Below, one piece after another: positions 22,950 to 35,800 of a stretch of 64,000 nucleotides of DNA. The notes below the pieces were generated by a model. That model did no database searches. It worked only from the letters and a program-made list of their open reading frames with translations, and had not been told where the DNA came from. Position 1 is the first letter of the stretch. Each line of letters begins with the position of its first letter. Made by a program: the position numbers and the translations under genes. Source of the DNA: Homarus americanus (taxonomy: Eukaryota; Arthropoda; Malacostraca; Decapoda; Nephropidae); contig NW_024726235.1 of the NCBI RefSeq assembly GCF_018991925.1, forward strand, positions 4,382,579 to 4,446,578, given 5' to 3'.

Positions 22950-23388
22950 GTGCACACACACACACACACTCTCTCTCTCTCTCTCTCATTTATTATTTTA
23001 GCGTCTCGATGTATCTTATTGATTCGTTATTCCGGGTATCTGAGTCGTAAACAGCCATCAGTCAGGTGTGCCATGTTTGGGTGCCAGTGCCATTTTACAA
23101 TATTGGGTTAGGGTGCCACAGTGCAAATTTGTCATATTGGGTTAGGTTGTGAGGGCCACTTTGTCTAACTAGGTCAGGAGTGCCAGACGGCCGGTATACA
23201 GTGGGTCTCCCAGAATCAGGTATTAGTTCTCATTGATTCCTGTTTTCTGGTTGTACGCGTGACCTGTACTATCCTGCCGTCCTGTACTATCTTGTTGGCC
23301 TGTGCTATCCTGCTGGCTTGTGCTACCCTGCCGGTCCGTGCTATCCTGCTGGCCTGTGCTATCCTGTCGGCCTGTATCATGCCGCTCT

Positions 23389-23420
<32 letters not shown>
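22950..23420 (+). repeat. (CA)n/(CT)n, GTGCTATCCTGC repeat and (TG)n
   Basis: A CA/CT run lies at about 22953-22988. From about 23262 to 23385 a 17-20 base unit (CTGTGCTATCCTGCTGGC and variants) repeats six or so times. A TG run lies at 23394-23419. Confidence 0.85.
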
Positions 23421-23421
<1 letters not shown>

Positions 23422-23646
23422 ACCCAGAAATCTTTCCCGTGCAGATTGTCTGGACATTATCTGAAAAAAACTGAGATAAATTTGTCTTAAGTCGACCGGC
23501 AACTCATCACCTCTCCCGACCCCCTGACCTCTCTTGACCTTTTCACCTCCTGACCTCTTGACCTCTGACTCCTTGATCTCCCGAATTTAAAAGACCTTCC
23601 TGGGTATACAGTCGATATAAGACGACCACAGAGGCGGGCTGGGATG

Positions 23647-23690
23647 TAACCTAACCTAACCTAACCTAACCTAACCTAACCTAACCTTAA
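23647..23690 (+). repeat. Interstitial (CCTAA)n
   Basis: Eight or so clean CCTAA units in unassigned sequence, the cleanest plus-strand CCTAA run in the window. A CA run follows at 23937-23968. Confidence 0.9.
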
Positions 23691-23936
23691 ATCAGAAACT
23701 AAAATATTTATTATGACCTTTGATCTTTGACCTAGCCTCATTAAGAGTACTGGGTTGTTTGAGGTGACCTTGAATGATTGATGGAACAGGACAAACTGCT
23801 TATGTGTCAGCTGGGCGAACAAACAAACACAGAGTAACACACTGTAGCATCGTGATACTCAACAGTCTTTGTCACCTACTTGGCAGTTTGTTGTCAGGTT
23901 AAAGGAAGAAACAGATCAGATGCGGGTCTCAACCAC

Positions 23937-23969
<33 letters not shown>

Positions 23970-23970
<1 letters not shown>

Positions 23971-25390
23971 AACTAACTCAGTCACGTAGGTTCAAGCTGT
24001 TTTTATCGGCCTCTGTGTGTGTGTTGCGCGGCGTACTCACTTAAGTGGTGTTGGGCGAGTCTTCATGCAGGACCTAATGCTTGAAAATTTAGAATGTGGG
24101 ATGCGAGTGATAACGCGCATTACCCCATCTTTGGTAACTCCTGTAAGACTCACACACACATACACCCTAGCAAGGCGAAAGTGTACTCACGCACGCACAC
24201 CTACCTCCTCCTGCTCCTCTACCTCTCCTTCTCTCCCTTCGCCCTCCCTCCCTCGGTCCCACCAGCTGAAGCGCTCTCGTCGAATCAATAACACAACCGC
24301 TGCCGACGCACGATCACGGCATTTCCAGCCGGGGATTTATATTTGTCTTGGGGCGATAACATGAACTAGAGATCTTCATTTCTCATCTAATGAGTTGTAG
24401 AGGATGGACGGCGTTGTAGTCTACTTGTTGAAGGTGACAGCGCCCTGTCTGGTGGACTGTCGGCGGCGTAGTTTAAGCGTCTGGTTAGCGGACTGTGGAA
24501 GAACTGTCTTGCTTTAAAACTTGTGGGGCGGCTGGCAGGAGTGTTGAGGAGCAGCAGTGTGGTGGTGACCCTCAATCTGCTGGAGCACGTGACACTCCTA
24601 GCTAAGCGCCGTCGGTACTCGTAATCTCTCCTTTCTCCTCTTCCTTCTTCTCCTCCTTCTTCTTCCCCTTCTCCGTCCCGGGTTGTGCGTCTTGCTGCGG
24701 TCACTTGGGTGCTTGCCTCCTCCTCCGTCAGAAGCACCTTAGACAACGTTTTGGTGAGGAGGTGAGCCCCGTGATTTCGCTACGAGAACACAGAAGTGGG
24801 TTGTAGGTTTAGTGAAGTCTTACTGAAACCCTGTAGCTGTGGCGCTGTGGTGTGGCTGTGTGACCAAGGTCCTTTGTACAGAGAAAAATCAACATTGACA
24901 CCTGAGTGAACAATTAACATACAGAACCTACAGACGTGTTACAAGTGAAACTAATTAACCTTCGCGTACCTGTGTATATGAAAAGTGACAAATATAAGGT
25001 TAATTAAGCTATTATATTTCGATCCCAGAACAAGCGGCACGCGAGGTGGAACAGTGACTCGAGTGATGTGTGTTGTCTTGACTGTTCTGTGTTGCAACAA
25101 TTAACAGAAACATATCAACAATGCAGGAAATTCAACCTGTGTGTGCAATGTTTACGTGTCAGCTTCGACCTTAGAGGCAGAGAGAAGAGAAATAAAATAC
25201 GCGATAAATTCATGAGTAAATTTTGTTATTATTCAAGATTGCTGATAAAAATGATCGTCCTCGATGCGTCTCTGTTGTCTTTGAGAGAGAGACGGAAGGT
25301 GGAGTGGGAGGTGGGAGAGAGGGGATAGGGAGTGGGATGGGTGTTGAAGAGGGGGCGACAGGAGCGACACAGTTACCCCCTACACTCACT
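23970..25390. other. Unassigned, GC-richer block, possible untranslated exon or promoter
   Basis: Between about 24380 and 25060 the sequence is less repetitive and GC-richer than its surroundings, with several CpGs. The only frames (24387-24746 minus and 25068-25328 plus) carry no recognisable domain. It could be a 5' untranslated exon region of a gene whose coding exons lie outside the window. I cannot support a gene. Confidence 0.2.
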
Positions 25391-25397
25391 GAGGAAG

Positions 25398-25399
25398 GT

Positions 25400-25442
<43 letters not shown>

Positions 25443-25443
25443 C
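25398..25443 (+). repeat. (TAG)n microsatellite
   Basis: About 15 TAG triplets. Confidence 0.97.
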
Positions 25444-25589
25444 CAGTGTAGAGACGATTGCACACCTTAAATAAAAAAATGTAAGGTTGTAAACTTAACT
25501 AATACGTCACTTCAATTAGAGAAATACAGGTAATTTTAGGTTAATTGACACACCTGCCGTAGGAAATGCTCCTCTTCTATCTTAACAGT

Positions 25590-25701
25590 TTTCTATAGAT
25601 AGATAGATAGATAGATAGAAAAGAGAGATTTTATTCAGTAAGATCCTCATACACGCTCATATCGGTTCAACAGTACGTACACACACACACACACACACAC
25701 A
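25590..25701 (+). repeat. (GATA)n and (CA)n microsatellites
   Basis: Five or six GATA units (25596-25619) and a CA run (25678-25701). Confidence 0.95.
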
Positions 25702-25785
25702 GGGCCTTCAATATGTTCGTCCAGGTGCAGAATTTATGAGATGGTCTGGAGGTCTTCCCTTGTGCACAAGATGTAACCCATGTTG

Positions 25786-26046
25786 ACTCACCCGGCCCTT
25801 GTACCACCCGGCCTTCGTACCACCCGGCCCTTGTATCATCCGGCCTTCGTACCACCCGGCCCTTGTAGATTCGCCCGGCTTTTGTACCATCCGGCCCTTG
25901 TTGACACCCCCGGCCCTCGTACCCCCTAGCCCTTATACCATCCGACTCTTGTATCATCCGGCCCTTGTACCACCCGGCCCTTATACCGCCCGGCCCTTGT
26001 TGACTCGCCCTGCCCTTGTGCCTGTAACACACACACACACACACAC
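25786..26046 (+). repeat. CGGCCCTTGTACCACC minisatellite and (CA)n
   Basis: About 14 units of 15-17 bases, with variants GGCCTTCGTACCAC and CTTGTTGACTCGCC. A CA run at 26028-26046 closes it. The Gly/Arg/Lys frame on minus is an artefact. Confidence 0.92.
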
Positions 26047-26792
26047 AGGTCAAGAGTGGGGTGATGGTCATAATTACAATGTTTTAATTCCATTTTATGT
26101 TTAATTATTTTTTTTAGTTTAATTGATATTGTTAAAAGAAATATCTTAATTCGCTCCCCCCCCTCCCCCACCCCACCCCCGAATAATTTATTCTAATCAA
26201 AATTTATGATTAGATTATTACTTGTGTTTGTTTTGTGTTTACCTGAGATTAGACAATAACATTACGATACCTAACCTAACCTAACCAAACCCAACCATTA
26301 CCTGGTAGAGTTGTGACCTACTTAGAGATCGTTAACCTGTGAATTTTCATACCTGGTCGACCGTCATGACAATATTGACTCAAAATACAATATGAATCGA
26401 GGCTGTGTACTGATTTACCTCTAGAAACTAAACTGTACTGTATACTGATTTACCAGTATAAAGTAAACTGTAACCTGTAGTAACTGTAATGATTCACCCA
26501 CTATTCGTTGGTTCATAGTTCGTCAGGAGTCGTGATTATGAACCTAACCTAACTTAACCTAGCCTAACCTAACCCAACCTAACCTAACCTAACCCAAATA
26601 CCACTTAATATTAGCTTGATATTTCTCAGTGGGACGCCAACTTTCGAGGTTCTCACTGGCCACTTTCACATACTTAGCGACTTGATCCTATACTGAAAGA
26701 TGTGTCTCTGAAGGTCACGGTGTATACGATTTAAGGACCTCATTACCATGTTCCCCAAGGCTGCTGCAGTAGGTCGATCAGTCAACTAGGAT
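26047..26792. other. Unassigned sequence with CCTAA-type runs
   Basis: AACCTAACCTAACC-type phrases occur at about 26270-26290 and 26540-26597 (degenerate). Nothing coding. Confidence 0.6.
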
Positions 26793-26925
26793 TAATAGGA
26801 GGAGGCTGCAGGAGTAGGAGGAGGAGGAGAAGGATTAGGAGGAGGAGAAGGATGAGGAGGAGGAGGAGAAGGATTAGGAGGAGGAGAAGGATGAGGAGGA
26901 GGAGGATGAGGAGGGGAAGAAGGAG
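26793..26925 (+). repeat. GGAGGAGAAGGATTA minisatellite
   Basis: Purine-rich units containing GGAGGAGGAGAAGGAT. Confidence 0.92.
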
Positions 26926-27252
26926 CCTTGAATTAACTATGGATATGAGTTAGATCGAATTTAGTTAGGAGGATGTAGGGTGAAATTCATATCCAGGGCA
27001 CTCGTTCAGATACTTGTCGTGACGTTTGTTATTGATTGTCGACTTGTTTACATCCATAGTGAGGGGAGGGGAAGTTAGAGTGACATTATTTTGATTGTAA
27101 AATATGATAACACGCGTTGAGTTACCATATATCATAGTTATCTCAGTGTTTTGGTGTTTTATTAATGGAGGTTTTTAAATTCACTTAATCACCCACAGGT
27201 TATTTTAGACAGAAAAAACGAGAGAGAGGAAAAAAATCAAGCTGTTGTACTC

Positions 27253-27470
27253 ACGAGACTTGGAGTAGCGAGGAAATGTTGGAGTGTCAACTATCCGCCC
27301 CCGCCACACCAGTCAACCACCACACCGCTCCTCGCCCCTCATACGCCATCACCTCACTCCTCACCTGCCTCCAGTAGGGGACGAGCTACCTGGGAAACAG
27401 CATCAGAGGTGAACGACTCCTGAAAGTGACCAGAAGTGGCCTCCTCTGTGTACTGCCTGAGAGGTAAGAG
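27253..27470. other. Possible untranslated exon(s) with splice-donor-like ends
   Basis: A non-repetitive CpG-containing block has donor-like sequences at both ends pointing outward. On minus, GTGAGTACA follows a putative exon end near 27253. On plus, GAG|GTAAGAG occurs near 27462. This layout could be a bidirectional promoter with two first exons, or chance. No coding frame is recognised. Confidence 0.2.
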
Positions 27471-27628
27471 TTACTAATTTATTACATATTATACACGAGT
27501 CAGCCCCATTGATAAAGAATGTGTGTTTACCTGTAATTAATGTATTATATTTACCTTTATAACCAATGCAAGTAATATTTACACCTGGGCACATATAGAC
27601 ATTCTATTATCATCCACTGTACACACAT

Positions 27629-27631
<3 letters not shown>

Positions 27632-27675
<44 letters not shown>

Positions 27676-27870
27676 TCTGACACCCGGAAGCGAGGTCAGT
27701 ATGCGAACCCTGGGGCTTCTTTTGACCTAACATGAATCTCATGAGAGTTTAACCTTGTTGTTTATGAGGTGACCCTGTAGTTAGGTTAGGTCAAGTTAGG
27801 TTATATTAGGTTAGGTTTAGGATAAATTAGTTTAGGTTGGTTTAGGATAGGTTAAGTTGAGTTAATGGGT
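27632..27870 (+). repeat. (CT)n run and degenerate TTAGG run
   Basis: CT dinucleotides lie at 27632-27670. GTTAGGTTAGG/GTTTAGG-type sequence lies at about 27778-27865. Confidence 0.88.
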
Positions 27871-28034
27871 GGCGTGGGTGGGGGCTGGTGGGTGGTGTTG
27901 GTTGGTTTGGTGTGTGGGTGGTAGCGTGGGACATTTTGCACACACACACACACATACACACACAAGGACAGACGTGTATCATTCCTCTCCTGCTGGATCA
28001 TGACGAAGCCGTTTCCCTGTATACTAATATATAA

Positions 28035-28360
28035 CTCTTAGCTTCCCTCACTATCACCACCATCACCACTACCACCATCACCACTGCTACCACCATCACC
28101 ACTACCACCATCACCACTACCACCATCACCACTACCACCGTCACCACTACCACCATCACCACTACCACCATCACCACCATACTATCACCACCACCACTAC
28201 TACTACCACCATCACCACCATCACCACTACCACCATCACCACAACCACCATCACCACTGCTACTATCACCACCACTACTACTACCACTATCACCACCACT
28301 ACTACTACCATCATCACTACTACCACCATCATTATCCTCTACGACCACCACCACTATCAC
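28035..28360 (+). repeat. CACCACCATCACCACTAC minisatellite
   Basis: Degenerate 12-15 base units of ACC/ATC triplets. The Gly/Val/Ser-rich minus frame is an artefact. Confidence 0.92.
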
Positions 28361-28404
28361 CCCCTGATAATGCAACTCTCCGGTCCAGGCACCATTGATT
28401 TCCG

Positions 28405-31400
28405 CACAGTATGGGAGAGAGTGCCACTATTAACACACACTAGGGGGAGAGAGTGCCACTATTAACACACACTAGGGGGAGAGAGTGCCACTATTAACAC
28501 ACACTAGGGGGAGAGAGAGTGCCACTAACACACACTAGGGAGAGAGAGTGCCACTATTAACACACACTAGGGGAGAGAGTGCCACTACACACACACTAGG
28601 GAGAGAGTGCCACTATTACACACACTAGGGAGAGAGTGCCACTATTAACACACACTAGGGGAGAGAGTGCCACTAACAAATGGAGAGAGTGCCACTTACA
28701 CACACACTAGGGAGAGTGCCACTACACACACTAGGGAGAGAGTGCCACTACACACACACTGGGAGAGAGAGTGCCACTTAAACACACACTAGGGAGAGAG
28801 GAGTGCCACATAACACACACACTAGGGAGAGTGCCACTACACACACACTAGGGAGAGAGAGTGCCACTACACACACACTAGGGAGAGAGAGTGCCACCAC
28901 ACACACACACTAGGGGAGAGAGTGCCACTACACACACTAGGGAGAGAGTGCCACTATTAACACACACTAGGGAGAGAGTGCCACTATTAACACACACTAG
29001 GGAGAGAGAGAGGTGCCACTATTAACACACACTAGGGGAGAGAGAGTGCCACTATTAACACACACTAGGAGAGAGGCCTACACACACACACTAGGGGAGA
29101 GAGAGTACCACACACACACTAGGGAGAGAGCCACTATTAACACACACTAGGGGAGAGAGAGTGCTACTATTAACACACACTAGGGAGAGAGTGCTACTTA
29201 ACACACACTAGGGGAGAGAGAGTGCCACTATTAACACACTAGGGAGAGAGTGCCACTACACACACACTAGGGGGAGAGAGAGTGCCACTTACACACACAC
29301 TAGGGAGAGAGAGAGTGCCACCACACACACACTAGGGAGAGTGCCACTATTAACACACACTAGGGAGAGAGAGTGCCACTATTAACACACACTAGGGAGA
29401 GAGAGTGCCACTATTAACACACACTAGGGAGAGTGGCACTATTAACACACACTGAGAGAGAGAGTGCCACTTAACACACACTAGAGAGAGTGCCACATAC
29501 ACACACTAGGGAGAGAGAGAGTGCCACTACACACACTAGGGAGAGAGAGTGCCACACACACACTAGGGAGAGAGAGTGCCACATACACACTAGGGGAGAG
29601 AGAGAGTGCCACTAACACACACTAGGGAGAGAGTGCCACTATTAACACACACTAGGGGAGAGAGGGGCACACACACACACACTAGGGAGAGAGTGCCATT
29701 AACACACACTAGGGAGAGAGTGCCACCATAACACACACTAGGGGAGAGAGGCCACTATTAACACACACTAGAGAGAGTGCCACTATTAACACACACTAGG
29801 GAGAGAGAGTGCCACTATTAACACACACTAGGGAGAGTGCCACTATTAACACACACTAGGGGAGAGAGTGCCACTATTAACACACACTAGGGAGAGTGCC
29901 ACTATTAACACACACTAGGGGAGAGAGTGCACTACACACACACTAGGGAGAGAGAGTGCCACTATTAACACACACTAGGGAGAGAGAGAGTGCCACTATT
30001 AACACACACTAGGAGAGAGTGCCACTATTAACGCACACTATCTGAGAGAGTGCCACTATTAACACACACTAGGAGAGAGTGCCACAACACACACTAGAGA
30101 GAGAGAGTTACCACACACACTAGGGAGAGTGCCACTATTAACACACACTAGGGAGAGAGGGTGCCACTATAACACACACTAGGGAGAGAGAGAGTGCCAA
30201 TATAACACACACTAGGGGAAGAGAGTGCCACTATTAACACACACTAGGGAGAGAGAGTGCCACTTATTAACACACACTAGGGGAGAGAGCTACCACACAC
30301 ACACTAGGGAGAGAGAGAGTGCCACTATAACACACACTAGGGAGAGAGAGAGTGCCACTATAACACACACTAGGGAGAGAGAGTGCCACTATTAACACAC
30401 ACTAGGGAGAGAGAGAGTGCCACTATACACACACTAGGAGAGTGCCACTACACACACACTAGGGAGAGAGAGTGCCACCACACACACACTAGGAGAGAGA
30501 GTGCCACTATAACACACACTAGGGGAGAGAGTGCCACTACAACACACACTAGAGAGAGAGTGCCACTACAACACACACTAGGAGAGAGAGTGCCACTTAC
30601 AAACACACAGGGAGAGAGAGAGTGCCACTACACACACTAGGGAGAGAGAGAGCCACATAACACACACTAGGGAGAGAGAGAGTGCCACTATTAACACACA
30701 CTAGGGAGAGAGAGTGCCACCATAACACACACTAGGGAGAGAGTGCAACACACACACTAGAGAGAGTGCCACCACACACACACTAGGGGAGAGAGTGCCA
30801 CTATTAACACACACTAGGGAGAGAGTGCCACTACACACACACTAGGGGAGAGAGTGCCACTACAACACACACACTAGGGGGAGAGAGTGCCACCATTAAC
30901 ACACACACTAGGGAGAGAGAGGCTACCATAACACACACTAGGGAGAGAGAGAGTGCCACTATTACCACACTAGGGGAGAGAGAGGCCACTATTAACACAC
31001 ACTAGGGGAGAGAGTGCCACTATTAACACAAACTAGGGAGAGAGAGTGCCACTATTAACACACACTAGAGAGTGCAACACACACTAGGAGAGCAAACACA
31101 CAGAGAGAGAGTGCACACACACACACTAGAGAGAGAGCCACACACACACTAGGGGAGAGAGAGAGTGCCACTATAACACACACACTAGGGAGAGAGAGAG
31201 TGCCATCACAACACACACTAGGGAGAGAGTGCCACTACACACACACTAGGGAGAGAGAGAGTGCCACTACACACACACTAGGGAGAGAGAGAGTGCCACT
31301 ACAACACACACACTAGGGAGAGAGAGAGTGCCACTATAACACACACTAGGGAGAGAGAGTGCCACTATTAACACACACTAGGGGAGAGAGTGCCACTATA

Positions 31401-32209
31401 ACACACACTAGGGAGAGAGAGTGCCACTATACACACACTAGGGAGAGAGAGAGTGCCACTATTAACACACACTAGGGAGAGAGAGAGTGCTACTTACACA
31501 CACACTAGGGAGAGAGAGTGCCACAACACACACACTAGGGAGAGAGGTGCCACTATTAACACACACTAGGAGAGAGAGAGTGCCACTATAACACACACTA
31601 GGGAGAGAGTGCCACTATAACACACACTAGGGGAGAGAGTGCCACCACAACACACACTAGGAGAGAGTGCCACTATTACACACACTAGGGGGAGAGAGAG
31701 CTACCACACACACACTAGGGAGAGAGCACTACACACACACTAGGGGAGAGAGTGCCACTACACAACTAGGGAGAGCCACACACACACTAGGGAGAGAGTG
31801 CCACTATTAACACACACTAGGGGAGAGAGCCACTATACACACACTAGAGAGACACACACACACTAGGGGAGAGAGTGCCACTATTAACACACACTAGGGA
31901 GAGAGAGTGCCACTATTAACACACACTAGGGGAGAGAGTGCCACTATTAACACACACTAGGGAGAGAGAGTGCCACTATTAACACACACTAGGGAGAGAG
32001 TGCCACTATTAACACACACTAGGGGAGAGAGAGAGTGCCACTATTAACACACACTAGGGAGAGAGTGCCACCACAAACACACTAGGGGAGAGCTACTCAC
32101 ACACACACTGGGGAGAGAGGTGCCACACAACACACACTAGGGAGAGAGAGAGTGCCACTATTAACACACACTAGGGAGAGAGTGCCACTATTAACACACA
32201 CTAGGGAGA
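28405..32209 (+). repeat. Large GA/CA minisatellite array, left part
   Basis: More than 100 head-to-tail units of about 28-34 bases: GAGAGTGCCACTATTAACAC, then ACACTAGGG and a GA run of variable length. Units vary mostly by deletions (loss of TATTA, CA pairs or GA pairs). A CTATCTG variant replacing CTAGGG appears only once (near 30040). The array runs straight into the N gap at 32210, so its true length is unknown. It is the same family and orientation as 50436-53108. Confidence 0.95.
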
Positions 32210-32309
32210 NNNNNNNNNNNNNNNNNNNNNNNNNNNNNNNNNNNNNNNNNNNNNNNNNNNNNNNNNNNNNNNNNNNNNNNNNNNNNNNNNNNNNNNNNNN
32301 NNNNNNNNN
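32210..32309. other. Assembly gap (100 N)
   Basis: Exactly 100 Ns, a conventional size for a gap of unknown length. Confidence 0.99.
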
Positions 32310-32440
32310 CTAACTCTCCTTACACTAACTCCTTACACTCCTCTTGCCACTCCTCTCCCTTACACTCCTCTCTCCTTACACTCCTCTTCCCACCTTACTC
32401 TCCCCACACTAACTCTCCTCCTCTCCCTCCTCTTCCTTGT
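32310..32440 (+). repeat. CTCCTTACACTAACT repeat at contig start
   Basis: Degenerate CTCTCCTTACACT units, distinct from the array on the other side of the gap. Confidence 0.8.
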
Positions 32441-32454
32441 ATTTTATCATCACT

Positions 32455-32640
32455 CCTCATCCAGTGTTAGCCCTTGAAACTGTTGCACGTCTGTTGTTAC
32501 ACCTCTTAGCTTGTTGAGCATCTACTGGGGCCAGAGGTGTCTGCCTACATTGCAGAACCAGTCTGATGGCCCTCCTTTGAGCGTTTCAATCAACTGCAGT
32601 CTCTAGCACATCTCAGGGTCCAGATGAAGCACCTCACTTT
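32455..32640 (-). pseudogene. Possible LINE RT C-terminal remnant
   Basis: One minus-strand phase reads NAQRRAIRLVLQCRQTPLAP, which resembles the VQRRAIRLI-type segment after the RT domain of many LINEs. It is preceded by VLETAVD and followed by stops. This short match is the only support. The surrounding non-repetitive stretch (32440-32885) is otherwise unassigned. Confidence 0.3.
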
Positions 32641-32884
32641 AAGTGTTGTGAGTCTGTGTGGCTACTTCTCATAAGACCTAACTTCATTCTCTTCTTCTCA
32701 CTTTGGTACTACTTGTTATATACACACAGTCCTTTTACAGGTAATCTTTGTGTCTCATGTCTCTATTCTACCTCTCCCTACATTGGTGCATTCTGGTACA
32801 TCTGACTTTTCTTCTGTGTCCTGCTGTATGACCACAGCAACATGTCTACATGTACTGTCATTTTATTTCTATTTTATGCTCTTG

Positions 32885-35800
32885 TCACCACTAAAACTTC
32901 TTCCCCCTCACTCTCTCTTTCTCTCTTCACACTACTCTCTCTCTTCACATCTTCCTCCTCTCTCTACACACTCTCTTCCCTCTCACTCACTCTTCACTCT
33001 TCCATCACACTCACTCTTCCTCCTCACTCGCTCTTCTTCACACTCACTCTTCTATCACCCTCCTATCACATCTTCCCTCACATCTTCCTCACTCATTTCT
33101 TCCTCACTCTTCCATCACCTCACTCTTCCTATCACACTCTCTCTTCTATCACTCTTCTATCCTCCTCTTCCCCTCACCTCCTCTTCTATCACACCTCCTC
33201 TTCTGTCACACTCACTCTTGCCTCCTCTTCCCTCTTCCTCACTCCTCCTATCACACTCTTCCATCACACTCACTCTTCTCACACTCCTCTTCCCTCACTC
33301 CTACTCTTCCCTCACTCATCACACTCTTCTCTCTTCTGTCACTTTCTTCACTCATCTTCTATCACCTCCTCTTCTATCCACACTCCTCTTCCATCCTCCT
33401 CTTCATCCTTCTATCACACTCCTTCTTCTTCACCTCCTCTTCCTATCACACTCCCACTCTTCCTCCCTCCTCTCCTATCCTCTCACTCTTCCTCCTCACT
33501 CTTCCATCACTCACTCTTCCTCCTCTTCCATCCTCCTCTTCCTCTCCACACTCACTCTTCCTCCTCACTCTTCTATCACCTCTCTCTTCTATCACACTCC
33601 TCTTCCTCCATCTCACTCACTCTTCTATCACTCTTCATCACCTCCTCTCATCATGCTCTTCTTTCCTCTCATCACCTCATCACATCTCACTCTTCCTCAC
33701 TCACTCTTCACTCCTTCCTCATCACACTCTTCTGTCACATCTCTTCTGTCACACTCTTCTATCACACTCCTATTCTTCACTCCTCTTCTATCACACTCCA
33801 TCTCTTCTACCTCATCTTCATCACACTCATCTTCCTAACACTCCTTCTATCACCTCCTTCTTCCTGTCACTTCTCTTCTATCACACTCACTCTTCCTATC
33901 ACACTCCTCTCTTCCCTCACCTCCTCTTCTTCCACACTCTCTTCTATCCTCCTCTTCCATCACACTCACTCTTCCCTCACTCTTCTTCCTCACTCTTCTA
34001 TCACACACTCTTCTTCCCTCACTCCTCTTCTATCACACTCTTTATCCAGCTCTTCTGTCTTTCTTCTATCACTCACTCTTCTATCACACTCTTTCTTCCA
34101 CTCACTCTTCTTCCTTTCTCCTCTGTCACACTCCTTTCTTCCCTCACTCTTCTGCACTCACTGTCATCACACTCACACTCACACTCACTCACCTCTTTAT
34201 CACACTCCATCACACTGACTCTTCTATCACACTCCATCTTCTGTCACTGGCTCTTCTTCACTCCTCTTCTATCACTCCTCTTCTATCTTCCCTCTTCTGT
34301 CCACTTCTTCTGTCACCTCACTCTTCTATCCTCACTCTTCTATCCACTCTCTTCTATCACCTCTCTCTATCACCTCCTCTTCCTCCTCCCTCTTCTATCA
34401 CACTGCTCTTCTCACACTCTTCTGTCACCTCACTCTTCTATCACACTCTTCTATCACTGCTCTTCACCTCCTCTCTCTTCTATCACACTCATCACACTGC
34501 TCTTCTGTCACACTCACTCTTCCACACCTCCTCTTCCACCTCATGCTATCCACACTCTTCTATCACACTCTTCTTACTCTTCTATCACACTCACTCTTCT
34601 TCCTCACTCTTCTATCACCTCTCTTCTGTCACCTCCTCTTCTATCACTCGCTCTTCTGTCACTCATCACACTCACTTTCCCTCCATCACATATTCCTATC
34701 ACGCTCCATCTTCCTCACCTCATCTTCTATCACACTCCATCTTCTATCCTCTGACTCTTCTATCACGCTCACTCTTCCTGGCTCTTCTGTCACCTCCTCT
34801 TCTATCCTCCTCTTCTATCTTTCACTCTTCTGTCACCTCACTCTTCTCACTCCTTTCTGTTTCTTCTTTCTATCCTCACTCTTCTATCACACTCCTCTTC
34901 TATCACACTCCTTCTATCACACTCACTCTTCTATCACACTCACTCTTCTATCCACTCACTCTTCCTCCACCTCCTCTTCCTATCACACTCTGTCTTCTGT
35001 CCTGCTCTTCTCTCACTCCTTCCACTCCTCTTCTTCTATCACACTCCTCTTCTATCACACTCTCTTCTATCACACTCCTCCTCTTACCTCTTCTCTTCTA
35101 TCACACTCACTCTTCTATCACACTCATATTTCACACTCACTCTTCTGTCACTCACTCTTTCACACTGACTCTTTCATCACACTCTCTCATCACTCATATT
35201 TTCTTTATCACACTCACTCTTCTATCACACTCGCTCTTCTCATCTTCTTCACATCTCTTCCTCCTCACTCTTCTATCACACTCCTCTTCTATCACCTCTT
35301 CTGTCACACTCACTCTTCTATCACACTCCTCTTCTATCCTCCTCTACTCCTCCTCTTCCCTCCACTCTTCTATCCTCCTCTTCTGTCCTCCTCTTCTATC
35401 CTCCTCTTCATCACACTCACTCTTCTTCCACACTCTCTTCTATCACCTCACTCTTCCTATCACACTCTTCTTCTGTCACTCTCTCACTCTTCTTCTATCA
35501 CACTCCTCTTCTCACCTCCGCTCTTCTGCCACTCTTCCTCACTCTTCTCCTCACTTCCACTCACTCTTCTATCACACTCTCCTTCACACTCACTCTTCTC
35601 ACACTCACTCTTCTATCACACTCTCTCTTCTATCACACTCACTCTTCTATCACACTCCTTCTCCTCCACACTCATCTTCCTCCACTCCTCTTCTCACTAC
35701 TCTTCTTCCACCTCTCTTCTCATCACATCTCTTCTTCCTCCTCTTCTTCACCTCTCTTCACACTGACTCTTCTTCTATCACACTCACTCTTCTATCCTCA

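Noticed and set aside
23647..23690. Telomere end
   Set aside because: Only about eight CCTAA units, internal, with unrelated sequence on both sides.
24387..24746. 119-codon minus-strand frame rich in Arg, Ser and Glu
   Set aside because: No recognisable domain. The Glu/Gly stretch comes from a CTT/CTC tract. Not enough to call an exon.
28405..32209. Array resembling repeat-spacer structure, as in CRISPR
   Set aside because: Units are head-to-tail without unique spacers, and the genome is eukaryotic. It is a minisatellite.
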